Positions 21,101 through 31,767 are shown, counted from the first letter of the stretch. The stretch is 64,000 bases of DNA from Blastobasis lacticolella (GCA_905147135.1 LR990044.1:16062122-16126121); one strand, 5' to 3'. Program-made: numbers and translations. Notes: generated by a model not told the origin, from the sequence alone.

Positions 21101-23242
21101 AAACATTTGAGTATTGATTGACGTTTGTCATCACCGTTCAAATGCCTAGGAATATGGTGTAGGTGTATTTATGTCTAGGAATACGGCCCGATTTTAAGTC
21201 GCAGACTTTTCCAGCAAAAATTTTGATGATGGCAGGTTTGAATAAAAAATTATTTAGGTATCCACCTAGATGGAATTTATTTCAAGTGGGTTAGAAGGTA
21301 CTTTCACTTGCTGGTGACATTCACTTACTTTTTTCGATGAAATTCTGAGATAAAGATGATTAGTCTACTACGAGAGTCTGATTATGCCGAATTTTATATG
21401 TATAAAAGAAACTTCTGATTAAAAGATAAATTTAATGACCAATGTTAATCACGTAATTCAAAGTATTTTCCCCGGTTGGTAGGTTCATTGTTTAGAAATT
21501 TAACTACTACGAAATTAATGAAAGCGTGCAAGAACAAGTTTCAAAGTACATTAAGAACAATGTAGATACTGTGTTTTCAGATATAGTTTGTAAAATGCTT
21601 CGACTTTACTGTTGCTAAAGCCGTTTCTACTTTGTTGATTTACCTATAGAACTAAATAGAAACAGTGAATAATTAAACCATTTCTTATTGCCCGGCTTAA
21701 CTAGAGCATAACATCATATCGACTAGCCTACTGCTGGACTCGTGCTTCCTCGTTGTGGGTGATAAGTAGAGAAGAGGAAATGAGAGGTGCTTGCCATATC
21801 AGCTAGTTACTCATCAACGAGAATACGGAGTGTCTTAACTGGTCCCGTGATTTCGTTGAAATAGAAAATCATTATGAGCAAGCAACATGCAGGGGTGCAT
21901 GTGCGTGTTTTAGTTACGAGTCCGATCCCACATAAACTTCTCGCAATTCTCGGACAGCGAGTAGGTATCCGTAAATGGATTTTCCCCATTCAGGAAACGC
22001 TGCTGCCCAGTTTCTAGTTTATGGAGGAAGTAGCGTCTGCCTCTAAAGGCGCGTTTCGCCGGAGCAAGATTCTGCGGATTTTCACGCAAAGCGGACGACC
22101 ACGGACGGCCACGTGTAGAGTGCCACAAAATTATCTGACCAAGTGGCCAAAACTGGAACCAAGCGTCGCCATGAAATGTCACTTTGTTGTCAACAACGGC
22201 GACGCCGTCACCGGTTCAGATAAGTTTGTGACATGTCTGCACTGTATACCGCGAACAACACCTTTTCCACGGAGCATCGGTGCGGGCTGGTCCGTGTCCG
22301 TAGCATCATGCACCGTGGGACCCCGCCATAAGACATTAGTCGCCTATTGACGGTGTATGGTGCCGCCACCTGTGGTGTGTGGTGCCGCCACCTCAAAGAA
22401 TAGCACCACCCCATATCTTCCCGTGGGTGTCGTAAGAGGCGACTAAGGGACAAATCCGAAAGATCGGCAGCAGCATCTTTCTGGGTAGATTTATATCAAC
22501 TGCACTGCGATCTCCAACCCGCCTGCCAAGCGTGGAGATTATGGCAATGACCTCCCCTTTTAGGGGAGAGGCCCGGAGTCCTGCAGTGGATTGTTGTGGG
22601 CTGTGATGATGATGATGACGGTGTATGACGCCCAAAAGCTGAAATGTTCAACCAGACAATAGGTTTTTGTTAATTTGGAATTAGAAATTTTGCCATACCC
22701 ACATGGGTTTCATGATGTAAGTACATTAAAACTGTAAGATCTTTTGTAACCTCATGAATGCAATAAATACATTGATTGATTGATTGAAAGGACCAGTAAA
22801 TCAGTACATAAAAATCATCTTGGCGTTAATGTCCCGGTTATCTTCTTGCGCGCGAGGGTCTGGGGTCCGCGTTGACCATGATCCATAATTTGGCAGATCA
22901 GGTAATTACAGTGGAGCGACTGCCATCTGACCTCAGTGATCCTAATAACAGGGGACCCTGACGACATTGAACAATGGTGTTACACGATCAGTATCCGGAA
23001 TATGAAGGTTTCATCACGATTTTTTTCCTCATTAGTGATCAACTAATGTACATAACTCAGAAAAGAGTCATGGGTTCAAGTGGCATTCGAACCCGACTCT
23101 TGCTTACGCTCGCTTCTTTCGATATTTAGAAATCCAGTACTACATAATAATTATGATTCTTTCAGGTATTTTATGCCACGACATTGTTATGATCCATTCC
23201 TTCAAAAATGTGTTGCTGGACGACTTGAATGTACAAGGTTAA
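18193..23242 (+). CDS. Small multi-span membrane protein, three exons, first exon not found
   Basis: Exons in consistent phase: 18193-18339 (49 codons, TTCCAG acceptor, CAA/GTAAGT donor), 20598-20763 (TTTCAG acceptor, TTTT/GTAAGT donor) and 23166-23242 (CTTTCAG acceptor, stop TAA at 23240). An AATAAA follows at 23449. The first exon gives FFLVYYNSHGEISRLLQ and then a hydrophobic span, the second carries two spans around GGIFFLRKAKYTLNF, and the last ends LLDDLNVQG. About 130 residues with three or four membrane spans are visible. The family is not recognised. The size and layout resemble small four-span insect proteins (inference). The upstream start exon is missing. The introns hold MITE, SINE and LINE pieces. 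In another frame the last exon stays open to 23312, so its frame rests on phase alone. Confidence 0.55.
20095..20545. mobile_element. Hairpin MITE with a nested LINE fragment
   Basis: Ends near 'gccgagcgcgcatacaaac' and 'ctacatttgtattgggcgtt' are imperfect inverted repeats that continue inward ('ctatcaaagccaatg' and 'cattggctttgatag'). A plus-strand LINE tail (YDMGSFKRSL coding end, 'ctttccatcaggtgg', then AAAAAAAAG) is nested at about 20195-20400. The same MITE family occurs without the LINE at 36535-36775. Confidence 0.7.
20865..21081 (-). mobile_element. tRNA-SINE (GATGAT family), head missing
   Basis: The complement carries the conserved body and the 3' part 'ggcgaaccccggacccttgc' and 'gagcacaactgggacattaa'. 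It ends near the 'catcacgacg' block, so the tRNA-like head is absent. Confidence 0.8.
21082..22369. other. Intergenic repeat debris
   Basis: No gene recognised. About 22120-22260 contains 'gacgccgtcaccggttcaga', related to the tandem unit at 171-240. About 21985-22020 resembles the inner part of the 255-bp SINE family ('gctgctgcccagtttctag'). Confidence 0.4.
22370..22620 (+). mobile_element. 255-bp SINE-like element, copy 2
   Basis: It contains 'gggtgtcgtaagaggcgact', 'gcctgccaagcgtggagatt' and 'cctgcagtggattg', and ends 'ctgtgatgatgatgatgacg'. It is the same family as 9819-10073, plus orientation. Confidence 0.8.
22813..23103 (-). mobile_element. tRNA-SINE (GATGAT family), partial
   Basis: The complement contains the body blocks 'gagttatgtacattagttga', 'aggtcagatggcagtcgctc' and the tail region 'gcgcaagaagataaccggga'. 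A decayed box B (ggttcgaatgcc) is present at the right end. It lies directly upstream of the last exon of the membrane-protein gene. Confidence 0.82.
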
Positions 23243-23448
23243 CACATAATGTGAATCTGAGGCTAAGGCGTGCTACGAATTTTGATTTGGGAATAATAAT
23301 CGCCAATCTGTGAACAATCCCAACCTATAGGCAGAAGATTACTCGCACTGAGAAAAGACATCGTCACAAACAATCGTTTTTGAGATTGAAAATAGCAGAA
23401 GCGCAATTGTACTTATATATGTTTTGTGAAATTGTATCAAGGAGTGAT

Positions 23449-23454
23449 AATAAA
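23449..23454 (+). promoter_or_regulatory. Polyadenylation signal
   Basis: AATAAA, 207 bp after the stop codon at 23240-23242. It supports 23166-23242 being a genuine last exon. Confidence 0.5.
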
Positions 23455-23753
23455 CTGTAGTGTAGTAAACGATTAAAAGTTTGCCCCATACGTTATTGAA
23501 TAAAAGTGCAAGTACCTGTTAAACAAAGGTTTTAATATGTTCTCCCATTTTTTATCCAATAAGGATCTAAGGCCCCGTTCAGTGCCCGACTGACGGCCGC
23601 GCGCACATCGGTCGCTCAGTGCTGTGTTAGTAAATCCACTGTAGTTGTCAAATTTATACTAAAAAATTTATTTTAAGCCAGACTAATTAAATAACTTAGT
23701 AGAGCCTAAAGAGCATGCCTTCCTTATATTACACGTTATAATTGTGCCAATGC

Positions 23754-24171
23754 AATGAGGAGTTTTCCAGTAGGTATTATTAGTTGGTTTCAAAAAGCAT
23801 CAATAGATGGCGCTCCTACAATTTTGGTAATCTTTTTATACTCTGTATGATGGTGGCAGTGATTTCATGCAGCCAACTAATACTAAACTTAAAAATAAAA
23901 TGTTTATTAATATAATCATAACTGTTAAAGGTTGAACGAAGTGTAAAAATAAATATTTATAGAAGTTGGCATTATGTTCCATTGTTTTTACAACCTCTAA
24001 AATGGTTGAAAACTATTGACAAATACAATATTATCCAATACAACGTACCCAGTGTTTATATCCAGTTTGCTAAGAACCTATTTCAAGCGATTATCAATTA
24101 CCAAAATTGTCGGGGCGCCATCTAGTGAGTGATTAGGAATGCCTTAAATACCTATTGGAAAACTCCTCATT
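23754..24171. mobile_element. AATGAGGAGTTTTCCA MITE, copy 2
   Basis: It has the same ends as 15945-16444, with an internal deletion. The terminal 16 bp are well conserved (aatgaggagttttcca / tggaaaactcctcatt). Confidence 0.82.
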
Positions 24172-24337
24172 GTATCTACAAATTTTATCTCCATCAAAGT
24201 TACACAAAAGGTAAATAAACGAAGTGCCGTATTTTATTTATAAGGACTGTAAGTCAATTGAAATTGCTTGTTGCCCCAACAACAAACATAAGCCATAACT
24301 ACAATACCGCGCTAGGCGTATCTACAACCATTAAATA

Positions 24338-24487
24338 ATAATCTTGGCGTTAATTCCCGGTTGTGCTCTCGCGCACGAGGGCTCGGGGTGCGCCTTGACC
24401 TTGGTCCAGAATTTGGCAAATCAGGTAATAACAGTGGAGCGACTGCCATCTGACCTCCGTGACCCTGCTACCAGGGGAACCTAACCC
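24338..24487 (-). mobile_element. tRNA-SINE 3' part
   Basis: The tail half only, from 'aatcttggcgttaattcccg' to 'accaggggaacctaac'. Confidence 0.78.
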
Positions 24488-24639
24488 GTATCTACAACCA
24501 TTGCAACCTTCAATAGCTTTTCTGCGGGTGGTCTAGATGCCTTAACTCTTAACTCTACTTTGGGAAACTATCGGCGAGGCAGGTGAAAGCGTTCTTCGAG
24601 TCTTAACATGATTAATGAAATTGATACTTCACTTTTTTT

Positions 24640-24935
24640 AATAATTGTACTAGCTAGGCATTTGACCGCCATCTCACCTGGTGGTAAGTGACGATGCGGC
24701 CGATGATGGCCTGTTGCTGGCTGTTCCTAGACATGCCAGTCTAGGAACAGCCTATTCCTCTGGCCTTCTGGTCAATGGTGATATAATTGAGATGGTGAAC
24801 TTATGTGCTCTGAGAAAGAAGGACAACGGCATCAGACCCATAGCCGTCGGTATGACCTACCGCCGTATTGCGGGCAAAATCTGCTGCAAAAAGATAGCGT
24901 ATAAATTGTGTGATCTGTTTCAGTCGATATAGTTA
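24640..24935 (+). pseudogene. LINE reverse transcriptase fragment
   Basis: The frame 24681-24932 contains MVNLCALRKKDNGIRPIAVG, the reverse transcriptase block that introduces the palm in many LINEs (L-x-KKDGGIRPIAVG in intact relatives), followed by RRIAGKICCK. About 60 bp upstream is a LINE-tail motif ('cacctggtggtaagtgacga'). A short hairpin, ctgttcctagac/gtctaggaacag, spans 24718-24751. Only one domain piece remains. Confidence 0.65.
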
Positions 24936-25458
24936 GGTTTTGGGTGGCGTGGTGGAAATGAAGAAGCCGATCATACAATGTGAACTTTTCTAAACAAAAT
25001 TGTGGATTTGTAATAAAATTATTGGTCTATCTAACAATATAGCTAAGCAATATGCTAATATAGTTTGAAGATTGTAAACCCCTGCAAGCTTGGAGGGTTT
25101 TCATATCCTATAGGAAGAGGTACGAATGACAAAAATGCTAAAACGTAAAGTAGGTGTGTTATCGTGTAGTCGGTGGCACTCACCCAGTAGGTCTCCTCAG
25201 TCTTGACAGAGTCCTACCACTTGGTGATGATGATACCTCTATCCAATCTATTAACATACCTCTTTACCATGGTCGACCTGCGCTAAAAAAACTGAAACCA
25301 TTCAGTTAAAAAAGAAAGACTATTCTAATTCTGATTCCTTATCAGCAATGCCAATAATACTGACCGAGGTTTTACAATAGTGTATTGCAAAGTCTCGGTG
25401 GCGTCATGGCCAACGGGTCGGCGTCGTTAGAGAGAGGTACACGAAACTGAAGAAACCT
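24936..25458. other. No recognisable gene
   Basis: AT-rich, no reading frame of interest. About 25235-25290 resembles a decayed repeat also found at 6490-6540 ('taccatggtcgacct'). Confidence 0.35.
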
Positions 25459-25630
25459 AACTTGGCGAGGTTGGAACCAGAGTGATCTAAGTGACATTTT
25501 TACCAAGAGTACTTATGTTCAGTATGGCATGGAATCATTTATTTTTCTGCGTCCCGTAGTGTATTAAACTCAATGTTATTAAAAATGACACTTAGGTTAC
25601 TCTGGTTCTAGCCTCCCCACTTTAAGTTTA
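25459..25630. repeat. Inverted repeat, arms of about 42 bp
   Basis: 'gttggaaccagagtgatcta' with 'agtgacatttt' on the left and 'aaaatgacacttaggttact' on the right form imperfect arms around an 80-bp loop. This resembles a small hairpin MITE. Confidence 0.6.
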
Positions 25631-25639
25631 CTGAAGGTG

Positions 25640-25790
25640 TAACCAGAATGGTCACGGAGGTCAGGTGACAGTCGCTCTACCTGTAATTACTTGGTACTGT
25701 CAAATCCTGGATTATGGTCAAAAACGGGCCCCGGGCTATCGCACGCGAGATCACAACCTGGATATTGACTTGAATGATTATTATTATCAA
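25640..25790 (+). mobile_element. tRNA-SINE 3' part
   Basis: 'tcacggaggtcaggtgacag', 'cgggccccgggctatcgcac' and an ATTATT end identify the GATGAT family. The head is absent. Confidence 0.78.
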
Positions 25791-26292
25791 TGCCAATAAT
25801 CATATGATGTGACCTATAAGTATAATGGAGACTGAGTATTAAGCAACGGACTGTAAAATCACTTTAAATTTTAAATGAACTTGTTTGGAATAAGAGAATA
25901 AGCGCGGTCATTGTCAGGCAATGAAACCCTACTTCAGGCCTGGAGGCGGCTCTTTCACTTTTATCTTCTCGTCATTTTAGACTTAAACTTATGCATGCAA
26001 CTGTTTTGAGGCCAGGTTAGCTATCTTGGTGTAATGGGGTTTATGTATTTAAACGACGTCCCGTGATTTTGTTATCTTCTTACCCACCTCACATATATGA
26101 AACCATCTTCAACCACGTTTTCTATCAGAATTTTCCTTGGAAAATATCTAATTTATGAGGTAAGTACACCTTCTTATTAATACTCTTCAGAATTCAGTGC
26201 AAAGATAATATGAGGTGTTGAGCGAGTGTGAATGAATGAGTAGGAGCGGAAGGATTAAAATGGATAGCTCTAACATCGTTGAAATATAAAAG
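25791..26292. other. No recognisable gene
   Basis: AT-rich sequence downstream of the minus-strand gene at 26301. No feature seen. Confidence 0.35.
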
Positions 26293-26298
26293 TTTATT
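26293..26298 (-). promoter_or_regulatory. Polyadenylation signal next to the stop codon
   Basis: The minus strand reads AATAAA two bases after the TGA of the 326-residue frame. A very short 3' UTR is implied if this signal is used. Confidence 0.5.
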
Positions 26299-26300
26299 CT

Positions 26301-27281
26301 TCAATAGTCGTCGACGTATTCAATCCTATAGGAATTTATCGTTAACAGTATATACCACCATACAACACTGTAAACTACTGTCGCTGTTGTTATAACTATA
26401 GCGTGAGCAACGCCAATCCATGGACCACAGTTAAACAGGCAATACAAGCACATACCCATTGTAGAAATCACTAACACAATCAAACGGATATATGATCCCC
26501 ATATAAAGACTAACAATACCCAATTTACATCAACCAACGTCCCCACAAACAAGAACACACTGTAAACTATTAATGGTATTGTTATCAATAGAAAATATAA
26601 TAAAAAACCGAATATGTTTAATTTTTCTCTTTCTTTGTAGCTTTCTTCAAAACTTTTAAACCTTTGCGTGATGTAGACAAAGAAATAAAGGGCACAACAA
26701 CCATAAATAAATGCACATATTGCTATAAACAAACAAGCCCACATAAGAGGAATACAATAGATGAAGTCATTGATTACCATCACTTCATCCCAATTGCATA
26801 TTCGGTCACCATCAAATCTCCTCATACACCGCCGAATTCTCTCCTTAAATCGCTCCCATGGCGTCTTTTGTCTTTTGATTCTGCGGTAGTGACTTTTTCT
26901 ATAAAACTCCACATTTCCTGTCCCATATTGGGTTCCTAGTCTAGGAGGTCTCCGTGGGGCCCCCACATTTCTTGTCCCATATTGGGTTTCATGTCGTGGT
27001 GCCTCCACATTTCTTGACACGTTTTGCGTTCCTTGCTTAGGAGGCTTTCGTGGAGTTTCATTAGGAATATAAATGGGTCTAGTAATTATAGTTGAGCCAA
27101 ACAAACCTGATTGTCTGGTATCTGATACTAGGCCACTAGTCAGAAATAGGCTTGAAGGTGCGCTTTGGGAACGGTGTACTGTGTTTATGTCTCCAATTAA
27201 TTTCTCTTCAGGTATGGTTATTGAAATATGAGTAGCGGCATTTAAAATTGTTTTGAATTTCTCGTTACTGTTGACAATCAT
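26301..27281 (-). CDS. Unrecognised 326-residue four-span membrane protein
   Basis: A single open frame far longer than its surroundings. Residues 1-70 are polar. Residues about 75-130 are rich in Pro, Arg and Gly, with a repeated motif (ETQYGTRNVGAPR and RLGTQYGTGNVEF). Residues 130-160 are strongly basic (YRRIKRQK, RIRRCMRRF). Four hydrophobic spans follow (starting near IPLMWACLFIAICAFIYGC, FGFLLYFLLITIPLIVYSVF, WVLLVFIWGSYIRLIVLVIS and IVITTATVVYSVVWWYILL), and the tail is RIEYVDDY. No signal peptide. I do not recognise the family. The basic stretch before the first span suggests a cytosolic N-terminus. A TATA-like 'ataaaatataag' lies about 25 bp upstream of the ATG. It has no repeat similarity, so it is probably a host gene. 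Extra upstream exons cannot be excluded. Confidence 0.62.
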   Translation of the reverse strand: MIVNSNEKFKTILNAATHISITIPEEKLIGDINTVHRSQSAPSSLFLTSGLVSDTRQSGLFGSTIITRPIYIPNETPRKPPKQGTQNVSRNVEAPRHETQYGTRNVGAPRRPPRLGTQYGTGNVEFYRKSHYRRIKRQKTPWERFKERIRRCMRRFDGDRICNWDEVMVINDFIYCIPLMWACLFIAICAFIYGCCALYFFVYITQRFKSFEESYKEREKLNIFGFLLYFLLITIPLIVYSVFLFVGTLVDVNWVLLVFIWGSYIRLIVLVISTMGMCLYCLFNCGPWIGVAHAIVITTATVVYSVVWWYILLTINSYRIEYVDDY

Positions 27282-28105
27282 TTCTATGTGATCTTATATT
27301 TTATCATGCACACAACAATTTTAAAACTTTATCTAAGGATTTAACTAATTTTCCCCGAATGTATTGTTTCGTTCTCCATTATTTAGTATTTGTTAACATT
27401 TTGATTCTCTTGTCAATTAAATCGCGGCCGATTGTAGATGAAGCACTTTTTACTCTGACTATGCTGAAGCCCAAAAGGAGGGGTCATTAATAAAACTTGC
27501 ATTGCAACATGATTACAATGTTTTTTTGAGTTATTTTTGAGATTTTTATATATATCTGACATGCGTCGAGTTGGACTTGGACATGCGCAAACAAAGATTT
27601 TGGACATAGAGTGCGCAAATGTATAGACAATCTCAGGATTAAGTAGAGTCTTATTATGTTGGCAGGCCCATAGATTTAGTAATAATCAAAGAAATTGGAC
27701 CCAGGCACAAAATATAAAACTAACAGAAGGTCCACTCCCGTCGTCTTCGAAAATTATTACCTAAACTTGCCAACTCACTAGGGTTGATACTGTATTTATT
27801 CTGAATTTTGAAAAGAGTATTTAAAAGAAACGAATAGAATTTTAAAGATCGTTCACAATAACATGTCTTTTGCAAAGGACTAATCCTTAATAAATGTGAT
27901 CATGTTCAGATTGTGTTCAAGTGTATTAGATTTTCCATATCAGCTTCAGACACTATGCCTAATGTTTATTCACTTTTTAAAAACTCATCACCACCGGCTT
28001 ATATCATCAGACTCCGAGAACAACCTTTCCCTGGCCTGGGATTTGACCCACTTCCCGGTAATCAGATGAAAATGCAATATTACGGTATAAGTCAGTTGAT
28101 CTGAT
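27282..28105. other. Upstream region of the 326-residue gene
   Basis: AT-rich. A minus-strand frame at 27413-27607 and a plus-strand frame at 27913-28104 have no recognisable content. No defined promoter beyond the TATA-like sequence next to the gene. Confidence 0.35.
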
Positions 28106-28511
28106 AATGAGGAGTTTTCCAGTAGCTATTGTCAATTGGTTTCAAAAAGCATCAATAGATGGCGCTCCTACAATTTTGGTATTTTTTACCAAAGGGTTTA
28201 ACGAAATGTATTTAAATACAAACCTTTCATATTATCTGTGATTTGCATTGTCTCCATTCTTGATCCTAGTGTCCATGAAACGAATTGACTCAGACCAATT
28301 GATGTTTGCTTTGTTTGTAATAATTTAATACAACCTCTAAAATGGTTAAAAACTATTGATAAAAACAATATTAACCAATACAATGTACCCAGTCTTTATA
28401 TCCTCTTTGCTAAGAACCTATTTCAAGCGATTATCAATTACCAAAATTGTCAGGGCGCCATCTAGTGAGTGGTTAGGAATGCTTTAGATACCTATTGGAA
28501 AACTGCTCATT
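28106..28511. mobile_element. AATGAGGAGTTTTCCA MITE, copy 3
   Basis: It starts 'aatgaggagttttccagtag' and ends 'ctattggaaaactgctcatt', with the internal 'agatggcgctcctacaattt' block and its inverted counterpart. It is shorter than copy 1 by internal deletion. Confidence 0.85.
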
Positions 28512-29100
28512 GAGAAGGTTAGAAACTAGTGCTCTAGAACCAATGGTTTCCGAGTTATTAAAGTTTTAACTTTGACAGCTGTCACACGAAATGGTAGGTT
28601 AATAATTTTGTCGACTCGATGTTTGTGGGACAAACGTGATGGTGACTCTCGCTCGGCTCAGTTTTTGTCGTAACAGCACGCAGTTCCTTTTGAGTCCAAG
28701 TCCACGGAAGCAATAATGTTGAACGTGTGTGAGTTCATGTAAACATGAGCTGTCTTATCTATGTGAGGTATGTCACAATATGAGGAGGAAGATTCAGACA
28801 TGTGGTATAAAGAAATATCGACATCGATTAGGTACCTTCTTACCATGAGCTCTAAGGACCTAAACAGAATTGCCTTGCTTATTTGTACCATGAACAACGT
28901 TTAGCAGGATTGTCAGAAAAACAATTCTGTTCTTCAATCGAAGAGTCGTACCATGACCATGAATTTGACAACAGAGCTACGAATATTGCGCGGTTGTAAT
29001 GTCAAATAAAGCAATAATTAAAAATTAGCTTTTCTCTAAGCTGTTTCAACATTTAGTATATATGAAAAGTAGTTCCGCTGATAACCACGGGACCAAAGAG
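28512..29100. repeat. Dispersed repeat, inverted relative to 33226-33530
   Basis: About 28517-28600 resembles the satellite unit at 34247. From 28690 to 29095 the complement matches 33290-33530: shared blocks are 'ttatcagcggaactactttt', 'ctgttgtcaaattcat' and 'caattctgtttaggtcctt'. No coding sequence. Confidence 0.65.
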
Positions 29101-30005
29101 TAACACTTCGTTTACACGGGACTCTTTGTATACGAAAATATATTGTTTTATCTATACTCTATACATATTTATATAAACAGTAATGGTATTGTTTGTTTGT
29201 AAAGGATAAACTCAAAAACTACAAGGGATTTAAAAAAATATTTCACTCGTGACTACCTAAAGTATTTGTATTTTAATTCGTATATCAATCAATAAAACTC
29301 GTGTTCTATAATAAATAGAACATATTTAAGGACCATTCCCGTTGTCCCCCGAATTAAAAAATGGGTCGTATTTAGCCACAGAGCGAGTATTGGGTCATGA
29401 AACTCGATTGTGTTCTGAAACGAACGACTTGTTTTGCATCATATTTTTACGCCACGAGGTTACAGAGTACGCAGTTACGCGCCGCTGTTGTCACCGCGCC
29501 GCCGCCGCCCGTCGAGTCTTCAGCCTGCGATCTGCTCTCTGCCGTGTGAGCGCACCCCGTCCCTACGGGGTACCTGAAAAGCCGTCCCGGCTACAGGTGC
29601 TCCCAGGGGGTGTTAAGCACGTATGGTGTATAACCAATCCGGCCGGCCGGCTGGTACTCATGAGAGTTTACCTTCTCCCTCCCAACCGCTATACCGGAGG
29701 GTGACCATTTCCTTTGCGTTGGGCGCTAAAAAAAAATTCTATGCCGTGGCTTCCGCATGACTAAGGCGCGCGCGGCGCGGCCTCGTTCCGTATTTATACG
29801 CATAGTTCTTAGCGACATGCGCGCGGCCGTATACCTACAGGACTGCGCCTGCGCGGGGAGCTATATTGCGGTGGGCTTTCCGATTGGTTATAGTAAATAT
29901 TTATTTTGCTAGATTAATCACACAGGTTTAGAGCGTACTTATTTGTAAATATAATTAAGCTTAAGGTCTAGGTCCTAGCGCAGAACGGCAAATTATGTGG
30001 GGAAC
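29101..30005. other. Intergenic, with a GC-rich 400-bp segment
   Basis: 29101-29470 is AT-rich. 29470-29880 is GC- and CpG-rich, unlike its neighbours (gccgccgccgcccgtcgagt, and 'ctaaggcgcgcgcggcgcgg'). A plus-strand frame 29342-29704 crosses it but has no recognisable domain. It could be a CpG-rich promoter or a transposon leader. Confidence 0.35.
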
Positions 30006-30009
30006 AGAT

Positions 30010-30240
30010 GTCTGGCCATGCCACCCCCGCTAGGTACGGGAAGGTGAGGCCGGCCCAAGAAGCGATGGCTGGACGTCGTTAAGAGTGACATGCGCGCCAA
30101 CAGACTCACCACTAAGGATGCCGAAGACCGATCAAAGTGGACTAAGAAGAGCAGGAAGGCGGACCCCGGGCCCCCGCGTGTTACGCGGCAGTGCAACCAG
30201 GATTTAACGCCAAGATGATGATGATGACGATAATAAAGCA
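30010..30240 (+). mobile_element. RTE LINE 3' end fragment
   Basis: The plus strand reads RPKKRWLDVVKSDMRANRL and then KDAEDRSKW, KKSRKADPG, the C-terminus of the RTE ORF. It is followed by 'caaccaggatttaacgccaa' and GATGATGATGATGACGATAA. The 3' sequence is shared with the tRNA-SINEs. Confidence 0.82.
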
Positions 30241-30779
30241 TATTTTTTGAAATTTCCATAATTTAAAATTATAATACAAAATAATTACTACAAGTTATAA
30301 TAACATAACAACGCGGATACCTCATCTATTTTCTTATGATACACGTTCTGTTGCAATGTCGGTTGATTATGGAATAGTTGCATTGTACCCTCACTAAAGA
30401 TTAAGATTAAAAAAAATGATAATTTACCTACAATTGTCAACCTTTTATTATTGTTTAGTACGCATCGAAATGTATAATGTATATTTAGTTGTTTCTCATG
30501 TAAGTGAAATGTATTTCTTATGAGAAAATAAAGATTCTTTAACCCGAAATATATCCATTCTACACTTGTCTACAGAGTTTAACTCACCTCCTACTAGAGA
30601 CCTACAAAGTGGTCACCCCGATGTGATTTGAACACGCAACCTTCCGATAAAAATATACTAATAAAAAGCTACATTATCAGCGAGTAACATAGGCTATATT
30701 TTGGGGGGTTATGGGGCCCAAGCCAACCTTACCTGCACGTGGTTCCCCTGCTGGCAGACGGACGAGGGTCTGGTGTGTT
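30241..30779. other. No recognisable gene
   Basis: AT-rich. 'gtggtcaccccgatgtgatt' with 'tgaacacgcaac' near 30611-30640 looks like the complement of a decayed tRNA-like SINE head. Confidence 0.35.
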
Positions 30780-31497
30780 GGCTTTTTCCCTAATGGGTTG
30801 TGCGCGTCGGATGTGAGTCGACGCACGTAGAAAGCCAAAAACCCAAAAAAATAATGGAAAGTCGACAATGGAAACCGGACACAGTTACGGCGTTGCCGCG
30901 TGTAGGGGGATCGCCCTACTCCTGTGTTAAGTCGGTTAGGGCTACCGGCTACAGGCTGGGCCCGGTTAAAGACGCTAGCCCACAAAAAGGATCGCTTCGC
31001 GTCGTGGAACCTTGGCACGCTAACCCCACTAAGGTTTTCTTTTTATGTCATTTAGTAGGCAAACTGGCTAGCGGGCCACCTGATGGAAAGTGGTCACCAC
31101 CGCCCATAGACATCAGCAACACCAAGAGTATCGCCAATGCGTTGCCCACCTCTATAACACGTTGCTCTGACAGCAAAAAGGCAAATTCCCCTCCACTGCA
31201 AAAAGCCACAGTTCCCCAAATACCCACCCCATGGAGCACTGGAGACCTTACTCACCGGCAGAAACACAATAATATTTAAAAGAGTATTGTTTAGCTGCTG
31301 TATTCTATAAGGTGGAGGTACTTCGCCAGTCGGGCGGCTCCAATTCGAACGGGATACCCCGCTATGCCCTACCTCTCTTATAAGATGCCGAAGACCGAGC
31401 AAGGTTTGCCAAAAATAGCAGGAAAGCGGACCCTGGGCCCGCGCGTGCTGTGTTGGGGCGCAACCGGGACATAACGCCAAGATGATGATGATGATGA
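30780..31497 (+). mobile_element. Internally deleted RTE LINE with a nested LINE tail
   Basis: The left part (30780-31025) matches the RTE leader upstream of 7237 ('gtagaaagccaaaaaccc', 'ggttagggctaccgg', 'cggttaaagacgctagc'). The right part (about 31380-31497) is the RTE C-terminus and tail ('gatgccgaagaccgagcaag', 'caaccgggacataacgccaa', GATGATGATGATG). The whole protein-coding middle is gone. A minus-strand LINE tail ('gcgggccacctgatggaaag') is nested at about 31027-31270. It has a 5' end, a 3' end and no ORF, so it is a potential non-autonomous derivative. Confidence 0.75.
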
Positions 31498-31767
31498 ACA
31501 TAGGCTATATTTTATCTTCAATAAAATTAGAGAACCCTAGGAAAATTCCAATAATAAAATGTTTCAAGTTCGCGCATAATTTATTAAAATAATATTTTTT
31601 GTTGTGTATTGTAAGTCATGACAATTCTTTTTTATAAGAAAATAGGGTAGGTGCGTGTAAGGCTATGTTAGGAGGGTAGGGGTAGCGGTAGAGTAAGGTA
31701 GGGATAGGGTAAAGTAGAGTAGGACAACACGCAAACGAAGTCTATTGGAAAACTGCTTATTAGATAA
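31498..31767. repeat. AT-rich spacer and GGGTAG minisatellite
   Basis: About 31645-31730 holds degenerate GGTAGGGTA units followed by 'acacgcaaacgaagtc'. 31737-31760 is a stub of the AATGAG MITE end ('ctattggaaaactgcttatt'). Confidence 0.6.

Noticed and set aside
22021..22350. Plus-strand 109-codon frame
   Set aside because: It is built from repeat pieces and has no recognisable domain.
29342..29704. Plus-strand 120-codon frame across the GC-rich segment
   Set aside because: The composition explains the lack of stops, and there is no domain or splice support.
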